This document shows positions 9,684-19,492 of a stretch of 64,000 nt of DNA, piece after piece. Made by a program: the position numbers and the translations under genes. Source of the stretch: Xenophilus arseniciresistens. GTDB lineage: Bacteria; Pseudomonadota; Gammaproteobacteria; Burkholderiales; Burkholderiaceae_C. The stretch is from positions 1 through 64,000 of the forward strand of contig NZ_JAQIPB010000003.1 of the NCBI RefSeq assembly GCF_028023875.1. The letters run 5' to 3'. The notes beneath the pieces were generated by a model, which did no database searches, was not told where the DNA came from, and saw nothing but the letters and a program-made list of their open reading frames with translations. Numbering within the stretch: position 1 is the first letter of the stretch; every line of letters begins with the position of its first letter.

Positions 9684-9943
9684 TTTTTTGCGGCGATATC
9701 CTGAAGAATCGCTTTGTCCAGGCTCAGGTCCGCCACGAGCTTCTTGAGCCTCGCGTTCTCTTCCTGCAGCTGCTTGAGCTCGCGTGCCTGGTCGGGCTCG
9801 AGGCTGCCGTACTGTTTCTTCCAGCGATAGAAAGTCTGCTCGCTGATGCCCATCTTGCGGCACGCGTCTGCCACCGCCATGCCGAGCTCGACCTGCTTGA
9901 GCACCGCCACGATCTGCTCCACCGAAAAACGACTCCGTCTCAC
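9665..9943 (-). CDS. IS3-family transposase OrfA (helix-turn-helix)
   Basis: 92 residues from GTG 9943, chosen because GGAG lies 5 nt upstream and the product then begins VRRSRFSVEQIVAVLK, the usual OrfA start. A longer TTG-started reading is possible but would run into the terminal repeat. A helix-turn-helix (VADACRKMGISEQTFYRWKKQYG) is followed by a leucine-zipper-like coiled coil (ELKQLQEENARLKKLVADLSLDK). It binds the IS ends and supplies the N-terminal part of OrfAB. The frame ends 16 nt after the slippery run. Confidence 0.88.
   Translation of the reverse strand: MRRSRFSVEQIVAVLKQVELGMAVADACRKMGISEQTFYRWKKQYGSLEPDQARELKQLQEENARLKKLVADLSLDKAILQDIAAKKWSGPR
9683..9689 (-). promoter_or_regulatory. 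A7 slippery site for programmed -1 frameshift (OrfAB)
   Basis: Seven A residues on the minus strand inside GCA AAA AAA TGG of orfA. A -1 slip joins orfA to the orfB frame (AAA ATG GTC CGG). This is the standard way IS3-family elements make the active transposase. Confidence 0.8.
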
Positions 9944-10015
9944 GACTTCTCCTGCGCCCCTGGCTCGGGGCCAAATCGCCGAAAGACTAACGCTCAACGT
10001 GTCTCGATTTCTTCA

Positions 10016-10369
10016 ATGCAGATCACATTCCCGCTGCAAGGCTTCTTCAAGACCCCTTTGAACATGAAGTTCGAACTGCCCGCTGGCGCGGTGCAATACC
10101 TGGGCCGCGCGCAGACGCACATGCGCACCAAGAAGGACGACAGCGAAGTGGCAGCGGGCTCGATCATCCCCTTGGTGAGCCAAACCGCACTGGGCATTTC
10201 CAACAGCACCTTCGAGGTTCAGGCCGTCGACGCCTCCGAGGTTGACATCCCGAAGTTTCGCGAAGACTTTCCCGTCCTCGAAACCGCCGAGATTGGCACG
10301 CGCTTGATGACAGTGCTCGTCAAGGCACCTGCTCCTTCTGCGGTACCAGCTGCCGTGCCCGCGCAGTAG
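10016..10369 (+). pseudogene. Conserved hypothetical protein, 5' end probably removed by the IS
   Basis: The first ATG gives 117 residues, but the frame stays open upstream into the IS end, and ISSMQITFPLQGFFKTPLNMKFELPAG reads like the interior of a domain. There is no signal peptide and no ribosome-binding site before the ATG. The tail is Pro/Ala-rich. The content (FELPAGAVQYLGRAQTHMRTKKD, a beta-rich pattern) vaguely recalls uncharacterised lipoprotein domains of Burkholderiales; I cannot name it. It ends 29 bp before the next gene, a lipoprotein, so the two may once have formed one unit. Confidence 0.5.
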
Positions 10370-10398
10370 CAGCGCATTCTTCCCAGGGAGTCAAGGCA

Positions 10399-10968
10399 AT
10401 GAACAGCACCGAGTGCACAAGAAAGTTCCTGCTCACGCTCGCAACCGTCTCGGCATTTGGCATTGCCGCCTGCGGCTCGCGCGGCCCGGTAGCCGAACAG
10501 GCGGCAGACCCGGAGCCACAGGCCAACAGCCGCAATGCCGTGGTGGTGCCGCCCATCGCCTACGGCAAGACCGACAAGGGGCAGCAGTTGAGCGCGGCCG
10601 ACGATGCCTGCGGGGTGCCAGCCTCGCTGCGTCAGGCCATCGAAGATCACCTGACTGCGCCTTATGAGTTCATGGTCCAGGCGCCCTCACCCCAGATGGC
10701 GGGTGCGCCAACCATGCGGATCGAGATTGCCGATTTGCTGGCCAATGCAGGGGGGCTGTATGGCGGGCCAAAGCTCATCGAGCTGCGCGGAACGCTGGAG
10801 CGGCCTGACGCGGCGCCCGCACGCTTCACGGCGCGGCGCCAGATGTTCATCTACTTCGGCCTGCCGCGCAGCACCTGCAGCATGGTGGGCAAGGTGAGCT
10901 ACGCACTGGGCGCGGACATCGCGCAATGGCTGCACAAACCGGTGGACGGCGCGCGGCTGGGCGAGTGA
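10399..10968 (+). CDS. Hypothetical lipoprotein
   Basis: 189 residues with a lipoprotein signal peptide: a short charged start, the hydrophobic stretch FLLTLATVSAFGIAAC, and Cys at about residue 26 as the acylation site. The mature part has two Cys (DDACGVP and STCSMVG) that could form a disulfide. It has no domain I recognise. GGGAG upstream (10385-10389) serves as ribosome site. It lies behind the IS-truncated gene and converges on the next gene with a 64-bp gap. Surface or periplasmic location is inferred from the lipobox only. Confidence 0.65.
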   Translation: MNSTECTRKFLLTLATVSAFGIAACGSRGPVAEQAADPEPQANSRNAVVVPPIAYGKTDKGQQLSAADDACGVPASLRQAIEDHLTAPYEFMVQAPSPQMAGAPTMRIEIADLLANAGGLYGGPKLIELRGTLERPDAAPARFTARRQMFIYFGLPRSTCSMVGKVSYALGADIAQWLHKPVDGARLGE

Positions 10969-11032
10969 GTTCCAAGGGCGTTTGGCGATGACCTGCCCGC
11001 CTTGACGCCAAAGGCCTCACGCACCACCCCAT

Positions 11033-12355
11033 CTAAAAATGCGTGCTGATCGCCTCGCACACCCCATAGTCTTCATCCACCACCGGCATCCAGCGCCACT
11101 TGTCGAAGGTGGTGCAGGGGTGCGAGATGCCCAGGCCGATGCGCTCGCCCACCACGGGTGCCTGCGCGTTCAGCGCGGGGTCGGCGGCGTCCCAGCGCAG
11201 GTAGGCGTGCTGGTCGTTCAGGCCGGTGATGTGCCAGCCTGCGGGCACGGCCTGCGGCTGCAGGGCGCCGGGGGCGGCGCGGGCGATGGGCGTGGGCAGG
11301 CCCATGTCGAAGGACAGGTCGCGCTTGCCCGCACCGACGATGGCCAGCCCGGGCTCGGGGCAGGACTGGACCAGCGCCCACACCTCCAGCGCCGGACGCA
11401 GGGCGTCTGCGCAATCGCAGCCCAGGCGCGGCGCCATGGCCGCCATCATCTGCGTGTAGGTGCCGTGGTCGTGCGTGACATAGCAGCCCGAGCGCAGCAC
11501 GCCCGTCACCCGCACCTGCCCCGGCCGGCCCAGCACGGGGTTCAGCCGCGCGGCCACCAGGTCGAAGACGGCCGAGCCGCCGGCCGAGACGATGACTTCC
11601 TCATGCGCGAACAGGCTCTCTTCCACGCATTGGCGGGCCACGGCGTCCACGCGGTCCATGAGGGTGTTGACCCATTGGCTGTCGGCGCTGCTTTCGCCCT
11701 TGGCCCACAGGCCTTCGTAGCATTCGATGCCGGCCAGCTGCGCGGCGCTGCTGGCGCGCACGGCGCGGGCCACGGCCAGCGCCTGCTGCTCGTCGCGGCA
11801 GCCGGTGCGCCCGCCGTTGAAGCCGATCTCCAGCAGCAGCTCGAAGGGGCGCAGCAGTTGCGCTGAGGGCTGCGCAGCAGCCCAGGCTTCGATCAGCGCC
11901 AGCTGCTGCACGGAGTCGATCAGAAAGAGCACGCGCAGGTCGGCATGGGCCTGCAGCAGCATCTGGATGGCATGCAGGTCGCCCGCGCCCATCACCTGGT
12001 TCGGGATGATGGCGCGGCGCACGCCGGCCGCCACACCCACGGCAAGCTGGAACACATTGCCGAAGCTGATGCCCCAGGCGCCCGCCGCAAGCTGCTGCGC
12101 AAAGAGCTGCGGCGACATGGTGGTCTTGCCGTGCGGCGCCAGCGCCACGCCCCAGGCGCGGGTGCGCTGCGCCATCCACGCGATGTTGTGCGCCAGCGCA
12201 TCGCGCTTGAGCAGCGCCACGGGGAACGGCAGGTCGTCGGCCAGCACGTTCCAGCCCTGGGCGCCCACCTGGGACAGCGGCAGCGGCTGGATGTGAAGCG
12301 GCAGCCCCTTCATGGGGGGCTGCAGCACCGGGTTCAGGAAGTCATGGGATTGCAT
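11033..12355 (-). CDS. D-serine dehydratase-like / amino acid deaminase (fold-type III PLP enzyme)
   Basis: 440 residues. The N-terminal alanine-racemase-like barrel carries the PLP-lysine region LAPHGKTTMSPQLFAQQL, followed by GISFGNVFQLAVG. The C-terminal domain has the metal-type motif HDHGTY and the terminal ISHPCTTFDKW, where His and Cys usually bind zinc in D-serine dehydratase and D-threonine aldolase relatives. It probably releases ammonia and a 2-keto acid from a D-amino acid (D-serine or similar) in the cytosol; the exact substrate is unknown. It is single, convergent with the lipoprotein gene, and lies 33 bp downstream of gdhA in the same direction, so both may share nitrogen-related control. 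Confidence 0.8.
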   Translation of the reverse strand: MQSHDFLNPVLQPPMKGLPLHIQPLPLSQVGAQGWNVLADDLPFPVALLKRDALAHNIAWMAQRTRAWGVALAPHGKTTMSPQLFAQQLAAGAWGISFGNVFQLAVGVAAGVRRAIIPNQVMGAGDLHAIQMLLQAHADLRVLFLIDSVQQLALIEAWAAAQPSAQLLRPFELLLEIGFNGGRTGCRDEQQALAVARAVRASSAAQLAGIECYEGLWAKGESSADSQWVNTLMDRVDAVARQCVEESLFAHEEVIVSAGGSAVFDLVAARLNPVLGRPGQVRVTGVLRSGCYVTHDHGTYTQMMAAMAPRLGCDCADALRPALEVWALVQSCPEPGLAIVGAGKRDLSFDMGLPTPIARAAPGALQPQAVPAGWHITGLNDQHAYLRWDAADPALNAQAPVVGERIGLGISHPCTTFDKWRWMPVVDEDYGVCEAISTHF

Positions 12356-12388
12356 GGCCCGAGCGTGCCATGAAATCCGTCCGCTGGC

Positions 12389-13747
<1,359 letters not shown>

Positions 13748-13880
13748 GTGCGTGAATTAACCAAAACCGTGCATTCTCATGCAAGAAGCACAGGAGGTCA
13801 TGCACCAAAAGCATGATTCCTGGTTTTGATCGCACCTTTGTGGAGCAGAAGGCGGTGCAAAAGCTTGAGCGCGCAGGGCT

Positions 13881-13913
13881 GCGCCGCCAGCCTCCCCGGG
13901 GGAAGGCGGCGGC
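13881..13913. repeat. GC-rich imperfect palindrome (REP-like)
   Basis: In the gap between lolD and gdhA, GCCGCC is followed by a CCTCCCCGGGGGAAGG core and then GGCGGC, making an imperfect palindrome. Such elements are scattered in Comamonadaceae genomes as I remember them, but no copy number can be given here. Confidence 0.35.
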
Positions 13914-13994
13914 CAGATCGTGAAAAAAGAAGCTCGGGCAGGACGGCCCGGTCCGTAGACAGGCCCGCGCAGCAGCGCGCAGGCCCGCTGTGCG

Positions 13995-14729
13995 TCAGGC
14001 GCCGGCCAGCCGGCCCGTGTTCAGGCGCAGCACGCGGTCGCAGCGGGCGGCCAGCGCTTCGTCGTGCGTGACCATCACGAAGGCCGTGCCCTGCTCGCGC
14101 GCCAGGCGCAGCATCAGCGCAAACACGCCGTCGGCGGTGCTGCGGTCCAGGTTGCCGGTGGGCTCGTCGGCCAGCACGCAGGCCGGCCGGGTCACCAGCG
14201 CGCGCGCGATGGCCACGCGCTGGCGCTCGCCGCCCGACAGCTCGGCCGGCCGGTGCGACACGCGCTCGGCCAGGCCCACGGCCGCCAGCATGGCCTGCGC
14301 GGCTTCGGCCGCCTGCGCCGGGGGCATGCGCCGGATCTTCAGCGGCATGGCCACGTTGTCCAGTGCGCTGAACTCGGGCAGCAGGTGATGGAACTGGTAG
14401 ACGAAGCCCAGTTGCTCGTTGCGCAGCCGGCCCTGCGCGGCGGGGCCGAGCCGCGCGAAGTCCTGGCCCTTGAGCAGCACCGAGCCGCCCGTGGGCGCAT
14501 CCAGCCCGCCCATCAGGTGCAACAGGGTGCTCTTGCCCGAGCCCGATGCGCCCACGATGGCCAGCGTTTCGCCCGCGCGCACGTCGAGATGAACGCCGTG
14601 CAGCACCGTCAGGTCGATGCGGCCTTCATGGAAGCGCTTGGTCAGGCCGCGGGCCTGCAGCACCACAGCACCGGCACCCTCGGGGGGCAGCGAACCACGG
14701 GAAACGGGGAGCGTGGGGGTCTCATTCAT
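13995..14729 (-). CDS. lolD: Lipoprotein-releasing ABC transporter, ATP-binding protein LolD
   Basis: 244 residues. Walker [20 protein letters not shown]-loop [21 protein letters not shown] signature [15 protein letters not shown], Walker [12 protein letters not shown] and the H-loop MVTHDEAL are all present. It powers release of outer-membrane lipoproteins from the inner membrane to LolA. Its ATG lies inside the end of lolC (8-bp overlap), so the two are translationally coupled. The FHHLLPEF after the Q-loop is characteristic of LolD and sets it apart from MacB-type ATPases. Confidence 0.95.
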   Translation of the reverse strand: MNETPTLPVSRGSLPPEGAGAVVLQARGLTKRFHEGRIDLTVLHGVHLDVRAGETLAIVGASGSGKSTLLHLMGGLDAPTGGSVLLKGQDFARLGPAAQGRLRNEQLGFVYQFHHLLPEFSALDNVAMPLKIRRMPPAQAAEAAQAMLAAVGLAERVSHRPAELSGGERQRVAIARALVTRPACVLADEPTGNLDRSTADGVFALMLRLAREQGTAFVMVTHDEALAARCDRVLRLNTGRLAGA

Positions 14730-15978
14730 AGCGCAGGGCCTCCGCGGGGTTCACGCGGCTGGCGCGCCAGCTCGGGTAGAGCGTGGCGGCAAAGGCCAGG
14801 ATCAGCGAGATGATGGTGATGGGCAGGATGTCGCTGCGCTGCGGGTCGCTGGGCATGCGGCTGATGAGGTAGATGTCCTTGGGCAGGAAGCTCGCGTTGA
14901 GCGCCTTTTCGATCACTTCGACGATCTCGGTCACGTTGTAGGCCACCAGCAGGCCCAGGCCCAGGCCGGCCAGCGTGCCGATCACGCCCACCATCGCGCC
15001 CTGCACCACGAAGATGCCCATGATGCTGCGCGGGCTGGCGCCCAGCGTGCGCAGGATGGCGATGTCGGCGCGCTTGTCGGTCACGGTCATCACCAGCGTG
15101 CTCACGAGGTTGAAGGCGGCCACCGCCACGATCAGCGTGAGGATGATGAACATCATGCGTTTTTCGACCTGCACGGCCGCGAACCAGGTGCGGTTCTGGC
15201 GCGTCCAGTCGCGGATCAGGAACTGGCCCGGCAGGGTCTGCGCCATCTGGTCGGCCACCTCGCGCGCGATGTGCAGGTCCTTGAGCTTCAGGCGCAGGCC
15301 CGTGGGCCCCTCGAGCCGGAACACGCGCGCGGCGTCTTCCACATGGATCATGGCCAGCGCCGAGTCGTACTCGTAATGGCCCGAGTCGAAAGTGCCCACC
15401 ACGGTGAAGGACTTCAGCCGCGGCACCACGCCGGCCGGCGTGACCTGCCCGCCCGGCGCGATCAGCGTGACCTGGTCGCCTTCGCGCACGAAGAGCGAGC
15501 GCGCCAGTTCGCCGCCCAGCACGATGCCGAACTGCCCGGGCACCAGCTTTTCCAGCGCGCCCTTTTGCGCCGTGCCCGCGAAGTCCGTCACCTCGGGTTC
15601 CTGCGCGGGCACGATGCCGCGCACCAGCGCGCCCTTCATGTCTTCGCCGCGCGCCACCAGCGCCTGCGAGGCGATGAACGGCGCCACGCCCACCACCTCG
15701 GGGTTCTGGCGCGCCGCGGCGGCGATGGCGTCCAGCTCGGGCAGGGCCTGGCCGTCGCGCGAGAAGATCTCGACGTGCGAGACCACGCCCAGCATGCGGT
15801 CGCGCACCTCCTTCTGGAAGCCGTTCATCACCGACAGCACGATGATCAGCGCCGCCACCCCCAGCGCAATGCCGGCCATGGACACGCCCGAGATGAAGTT
15901 GATGAAGCCGTTGCGCCGCGTGGCCCGGCCGGCGCGGGTGTAGCGCCAGCCCAGTTGCAGTTCGTAGGGAAATTGCAT
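14722..15978 (-). CDS. lolC: Lipoprotein-releasing ABC transporter permease LolC/LolE (LolF-type)
   Basis: 418 residues from the ATG at 15978 ([15 protein letters not shown]); the frame is open further upstream but this start fits the family exactly. It has one N-terminal membrane segment ([21 protein letters not shown]) followed by [15 protein letters not shown], a large periplasmic domain, and three C-terminal membrane segments ending in [17 protein letters not shown], the FtsX-like hallmark. Only one permease gene is present, so the transporter may work with a homodimer, as in LolDF systems, unless a second gene lies elsewhere. Confidence 0.93.
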   Translation of the reverse strand: MQFPYELQLGWRYTRAGRATRRNGFINFISGVSMAGIALGVAALIIVLSVMNGFQKEVRDRMLGVVSHVEIFSRDGQALPELDAIAAAARQNPEVVGVAPFIASQALVARGEDMKGALVRGIVPAQEPEVTDFAGTAQKGALEKLVPGQFGIVLGGELARSLFVREGDQVTLIAPGGQVTPAGVVPRLKSFTVVGTFDSGHYEYDSALAMIHVEDAARVFRLEGPTGLRLKLKDLHIAREVADQMAQTLPGQFLIRDWTRQNRTWFAAVQVEKRMMFIILTLIVAVAAFNLVSTLVMTVTDKRADIAILRTLGASPRSIMGIFVVQGAMVGVIGTLAGLGLGLLVAYNVTEIVEVIEKALNASFLPKDIYLISRMPSDPQRSDILPITIISLILAFAATLYPSWRASRVNPAEALRYE

Positions 15979-16065
15979 AGACGTTGAGAACGCCCGGAGG
16001 CGGGCGCGTGATTGTGTCACCCTGCCCGGCGCGCCGACGCCGACGGCCTTGCGCAGGGACCGACA

Positions 16066-17043
16066 ATGGTCCCCATGCCCTTCTCCCGCACGCCGCCGCA
16101 TCTGCTGATCCCCTTTGCCAGCCACGCGGGCGTGGCCTGCCGCATGGCCCTGCACGAGCTGGACCTGCCGCACCTGCAGGCCTTGCTGGCCCGCCTCACG
16201 CCTTCCGGCGAAGACCGCCAGGACGACACCAGCCTCAGCCCCCCGCACGAGCGTGCGCTGGCGCGCGCCCGCGGCCTCACGCCCGTGGACGGCCAACTGC
16301 CCTGGGCCGCGCTGGCTGCGCGCGAACGCGGCCTGCCCGGCGCCGACGATGGCCAGGGCTGGGGCCTGCTCACGCTGTGCCACTGGCAGGTGGGCCTGAG
16401 CGAAGTGGTGCTGGGCGATCCACAGCAGATGGGCATCACCGCGCGCGAGTCCGACGCGCTGCTGGCCGTGGTCAAGCCCTTTTTCGAGGAAGACGGCCTG
16501 GCCCTCTTCCCCGGCCCGCAGCCGGGCCAGTGGCTGGTGCACGGCACCCTGCTCGAAGGGCTGGCCACCGCCTCGGTGGACCGTGCCATCGGCCAGCCAC
16601 TGGCCGCCTGGCTGCCCATGGGCGACGCGGCCCGGCCGCTGCGGCGGCTGCAGAACGAGATGCAGATGCTGCTGTACACCCACCCGGTCAATGACGAGCG
16701 CGCCACCCATGGCATGACGCCCATCAACTCCTTCTGGCTCAGCGGCACCGGCCCCGCGCCGGCCAAGGCGCAGGCCCTGGCACCGGCCCCCGAAATCGCC
16801 ACCCAGCTTCGCGAAAGCGCGCTGCAGGACGACGGGGCCAGCTGGGCCCATTGCTGGGCCACGCTCGACGCCAGCACCCTGGCCGCCTGGCGCGCGCGCG
16901 CCGATGCGGGCCAGCCCATGACGCTGACCCTGTGCGGCCCGCGCGCCGCCCTGCGGCTGGAGAACCGGCCGCGCGGCCTGGGCGGCTGGCTGCGCGCGCG
17001 GCTGCGCAAGCCCGACGTGGCCGCCGTGCTGGAGGCGCTGTGA
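16066..17043 (+). CDS. RpfE-like / phosphoglycerate-mutase-like conserved protein
   Basis: 325 residues from ATG 16066, with GGGA about 8 nt upstream; ATG 16075 is an equally possible start. The mid-C-terminal HPVNDERATHGMTPINSFWLSG is the family hallmark (H-x2-N-x-R-x5-G-x3-PINS-x-W-x-WG) of proteins annotated as regulatory protein RpfE or cofactor-independent phosphoglycerate-mutase homologues. I see none of the metal-binding residues of a real mutase, so enzymatic activity is doubtful. The stop overlaps the recJ GTG (GTGA), so the genes are translationally coupled. This neighbourhood with recJ is, as far as I remember, conserved in betaproteobacteria. Function unknown. Confidence 0.7.
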   Translation: MVPMPFSRTPPHLLIPFASHAGVACRMALHELDLPHLQALLARLTPSGEDRQDDTSLSPPHERALARARGLTPVDGQLPWAALAARERGLPGADDGQGWGLLTLCHWQVGLSEVVLGDPQQMGITARESDALLAVVKPFFEEDGLALFPGPQPGQWLVHGTLLEGLATASVDRAIGQPLAAWLPMGDAARPLRRLQNEMQMLLYTHPVNDERATHGMTPINSFWLSGTGPAPAKAQALAPAPEIATQLRESALQDDGASWAHCWATLDASTLAAWRARADAGQPMTLTLCGPRAALRLENRPRGLGGWLRARLRKPDVAAVLEAL

Positions 17044-18749
17044 GGATCCTCGAGCGCGAAGTCCCGCCGCGCAGCGCGTGGGTGCTGGAACAGGCCGGCG
17101 TGCATCCGCTGCTCGCGCGCCTGTATGCCGCGCGCGGCGTGCGCTCGCATGACGAACTGGACGACGGCCTGGCCCGCCTGCTGCCGCCCGATGGCCTGCG
17201 CGGCACGCGCGAGGCGGCGGTGCTGCTGGCCGATGCCATCGCGCAGCAGCGGCGCATCTGCATCGTGGCCGACTACGACTGCGACGGCGCCACCGCCTGC
17301 GCCGTGGCCGTGCGCGGACTGCGCCTGCTGGGCGCCACGCAGGTCAGCTACCTGGTGCCGGACCGCGTGGTCGACGGCTACGGGCTCACGCCGCCCATCG
17401 CCGAGCGCGTGGCCGCGAGCGGGGCGCAGCTGCTGGTCACGGTGGACAACGGCATCGCCAGCGTCGAAGGCGTGGCACGCGCGCAGGCCCTGGGCCTGGC
17501 CGTGCTGGTGACCGACCACCACCTGCCCGGCCCCACGCTGCCCGCAGCCGAGGTGCTGGTCAACCCCAACCACCCCGAATGCGGCTTCGAAAGCAAGTGC
17601 CTGGCCGGCGTGGGCGTGATGTTCTATGTGCTGCTGGCGCTGCGCGCCGAGCTGCGCGCGCGGGGCGCCTTTGAACGGTCGGCGCAGCCCAAGCTGGATG
17701 CGCTGCTGCCCTTGGTCGCGCTGGGCACCGTGGCCGACGTGGTGAAGCTGGACACCAACAACCGCCGCCTCGTGGCCCAGGGCCTGCGCCGCATCCGCGC
17801 GGGCGCGCTGCCCGTGGGCATGGCAGCGCTGTTCCGCGCCGCCGGCCGCAAGGCCGAAAGCGCCACCACCTTCGACTTCGGCTTTGCGCTGGGCCCGCGC
17901 ATCAACGCGGCCGGCCGCCTGGCCGACATGACGCTGGGCATCGAATGCCTGCTGACCGACGACGCCGCGCGCGCCGACGAACTGGCCCGCACGCTGGATG
18001 CCATCAACCGTGAGCGCCGCAGCATCGAAGGCGGCATGCGCGAGCAGGCCCTGCAACTGGCCGGCGAGCTGTTCCCGCCCGAACAGACGCCGCCCGGGGC
18101 CATTGCCGTCTACGACCCCGACTTCCACGAAGGCGTGGTCGGCATCGTCGCCTCGCGGCTGAAGGACCTGTACCACCGCCCCACGTTTGTCTTTGCCGCC
18201 AGCGGCGCCGACGGGCGCGGGCACGAGCTCAAGGGCTCGGGCCGCTCGATCGCGGGCTTTCATCTGCGCGACGCGCTGGACCTGGTGGCCAAGCGCCACC
18301 CGGGCGTGCTGCTGCGCTTCGGCGGCCACGCGATGGCCGCGGGCTGCACGGTGCCGGCCGAGCAGTTCCCGACCTTTGCGCGCGCCTTTGCGGAAGTGGC
18401 CGACGAATGGCTGGACGCGGCCACGCTGACGCGCCGCATGGACACCGACGGCCCGCTGGCGCCCGAGTACCTGCGCGTCGACCTGGTGGACACGCTGCAC
18501 CGCGAAGTCTGGGGCCAGGGCTTTGCGCCGCCCACCTTCAGCGACGAGGTGGAGGTGCTGTCGCAGCGGCTGGTGGGCCAGGGCCATCTGTCGCTCAAGC
18601 TGCGCCTGGGCGGCCAGCCGGTGGACGGCATCTGGTTCGGCCGCAGCGAGCCGCTGCCTGCGCGCGTGAAGCTGGCCTTTCGGCTCGACGCGAACGAATG
18701 GCAGGGCCAGCGCCGGCTGCAGCTGATGGTCGAGGGCGCCGAGCTTTGA
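17040..18749 (+). CDS. recJ: Single-stranded-DNA-specific exonuclease RecJ
   Basis: 569 residues from the GTG at 17040 that overlaps the preceding stop by 4 bp. DHH-family motifs are clear: VADYDCDGATA (motif I) near residue 77, VTVDNGI, VTDHHLPG (motif III), NPNHP, and the DHHA1-type glycine-rich RFGGHAMAAGCTV in the C-terminal half, followed by an OB-like domain. It is a 5'-3' single-strand exonuclease in recombination and mismatch repair. Length is usual for the family. Confidence 0.95.
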   Translation: MRILEREVPPRSAWVLEQAGVHPLLARLYAARGVRSHDELDDGLARLLPPDGLRGTREAAVLLADAIAQQRRICIVADYDCDGATACAVAVRGLRLLGATQVSYLVPDRVVDGYGLTPPIAERVAASGAQLLVTVDNGIASVEGVARAQALGLAVLVTDHHLPGPTLPAAEVLVNPNHPECGFESKCLAGVGVMFYVLLALRAELRARGAFERSAQPKLDALLPLVALGTVADVVKLDTNNRRLVAQGLRRIRAGALPVGMAALFRAAGRKAESATTFDFGFALGPRINAAGRLADMTLGIECLLTDDAARADELARTLDAINRERRSIEGGMREQALQLAGELFPPEQTPPGAIAVYDPDFHEGVVGIVASRLKDLYHRPTFVFAASGADGRGHELKGSGRSIAGFHLRDALDLVAKRHPGVLLRFGGHAMAAGCTVPAEQFPTFARAFAEVADEWLDAATLTRRMDTDGPLAPEYLRVDLVDTLHREVWGQGFAPPTFSDEVEVLSQRLVGQGHLSLKLRLGGQPVDGIWFGRSEPLPARVKLAFRLDANEWQGQRRLQLMVEGAEL

Positions 18750-18781
18750 ATTCCGAGACTGTGGGTTCGAGCGGCACCGCC

Positions 18782-19492
18782 ATGTGGCGCTGCCTCGTGA
18801 TCGAGGACGACGCCGACAACGCGCGCTACATCGCCGAGGGCTTTCGCAGCCTGGGCCATGTGGCCGTGATCTGCCGCGACGGCACCGAGGCCCTGGGCCG
18901 CGCCACGGGCGAAGCCTGGGACCTGGTGATCCTGGACCGCATGCTGCCCGGCGGCGTGGACGGGCTGGCCATCCTGGCGACCATGCGCGCATTGGGCCGC
19001 AAGACGCCCGTGCTGGTGCTCAGCGCGCTGAGCGCGCTGGACGAACGCGTGCGCGGCCTCAAGGCCGGCGGCGACGACTACCTGACCAAGCCCTTTGCCT
19101 TTTCCGAACTCGCGGCGCGGGCCGAGGCGCTGGTGCGGCGTTCGCGCCCCGGGCCCGAGATCCGCGTGATCGAGGTGGCCGACCTGCGGCTGGACCTGGG
19201 CCACCGCAAGGCCGAACGCGCCGGGCGCGCCATCGCGCTGCAGCCGCGCGAATTCCGGCTGCTGGCTTTTCTGGCCATGCACGCGGGCCAGGTGCTCACG
19301 CGCACCATGCTGCTCGAAGCCGTGTGGGACTACCAGTTCGACCCGCAGACCAACGTGATCGACGTGCAGGTCAGCCGCCTGCGAGCCAAGCTGGAAGCCG
19401 GCGGCCTGCCTTCGCTGATCCACACCGTGCGCGGCGTGGGCTACCGGCTGGCCGCGCCGGAGGCCGAGCCCACCGACCCGGACAGCGCGTGA
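18782..19492 (+). CDS. OmpR-family response regulator
   Basis: 236 residues from ATG 18782, 32 bp after recJ. The receiver domain has the acidic pair CLVIEDDADN, phospho-acceptor Asp in VILDRMLPGG, Ser/Thr in VLVLSAL and Lys in YLTKPFAFSELAAR. The winged-helix DNA-binding domain (about residues 135-230) has LQPREFRLLAFLAMHAGQVLTR and the terminal IHTVRGVGYRL. It overlaps the kinase gene by 4 bp (GTGA). Resemblance is greatest to the CopR/CusR/QseB branch, but no metal or efflux gene is adjacent, so the target is unknown. Confidence 0.92.
   Translation: MWRCLVIEDDADNARYIAEGFRSLGHVAVICRDGTEALGRATGEAWDLVILDRMLPGGVDGLAILATMRALGRKTPVLVLSALSALDERVRGLKAGGDDYLTKPFAFSELAARAEALVRRSRPGPEIRVIEVADLRLDLGHRKAERAGRAIALQPREFRLLAFLAMHAGQVLTRTMLLEAVWDYQFDPQTNVIDVQVSRLRAKLEAGGLPSLIHTVRGVGYRLAAPEAEPTDPDSA

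Larger units (their letters stand above)
8820..9993 (-). mobile_element. IS3-family insertion sequence (orfA/orfB type)
   Basis: About 1.17 kb holding two overlapping transposase frames joined by an A7 slippery run. The ends carry an imperfect inverted repeat: GCGCTAGTCTC...GGCCGG on the left (8816-8832) against GCGTTAGTCTTTCGGCG read inward from the right (9993 downward). The exact termini and target duplication are unclear because the left end is embedded in the 50-bp tandem repeats. It sits between the orphan CDI module and a truncated gene, and probably disrupted both. Confidence 0.8.

Noticed and set aside
8844-9974. OrfB read as one 376-residue protein with its own upstream start
   Set aside because: The first ~97 residues are Arg-rich out-of-frame text over orfA; the A7 slippery run and family knowledge point to an OrfAB frameshift fusion.
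10969-11032. Terminator between the lipoprotein gene and the deaminase-like gene
   Set aside because: TTTGGCG and CGCCAAA can pair but the loop is 18 nt and no T-tract follows.
14617-15987. 456-codon open frame on the plus strand across lolC
   Set aside because: Antisense to lolC/lolD; the product is mostly His/Arg/Ala/Gln and has no domain.
16851-18749. recJ starting inside the rpfE-like gene (632 residues)
   Set aside because: The extra N-terminus is out-of-frame Arg/Ala text; the GTG at 17040 overlapping the previous stop gives a normal RecJ length.
16017-18992. Very long minus-strand frame (991 codons) opposite the rpfE-like gene and recJ
   Set aside because: It covers two real genes antisense and consists of low-complexity Arg/Ala/Gly/His sequence.
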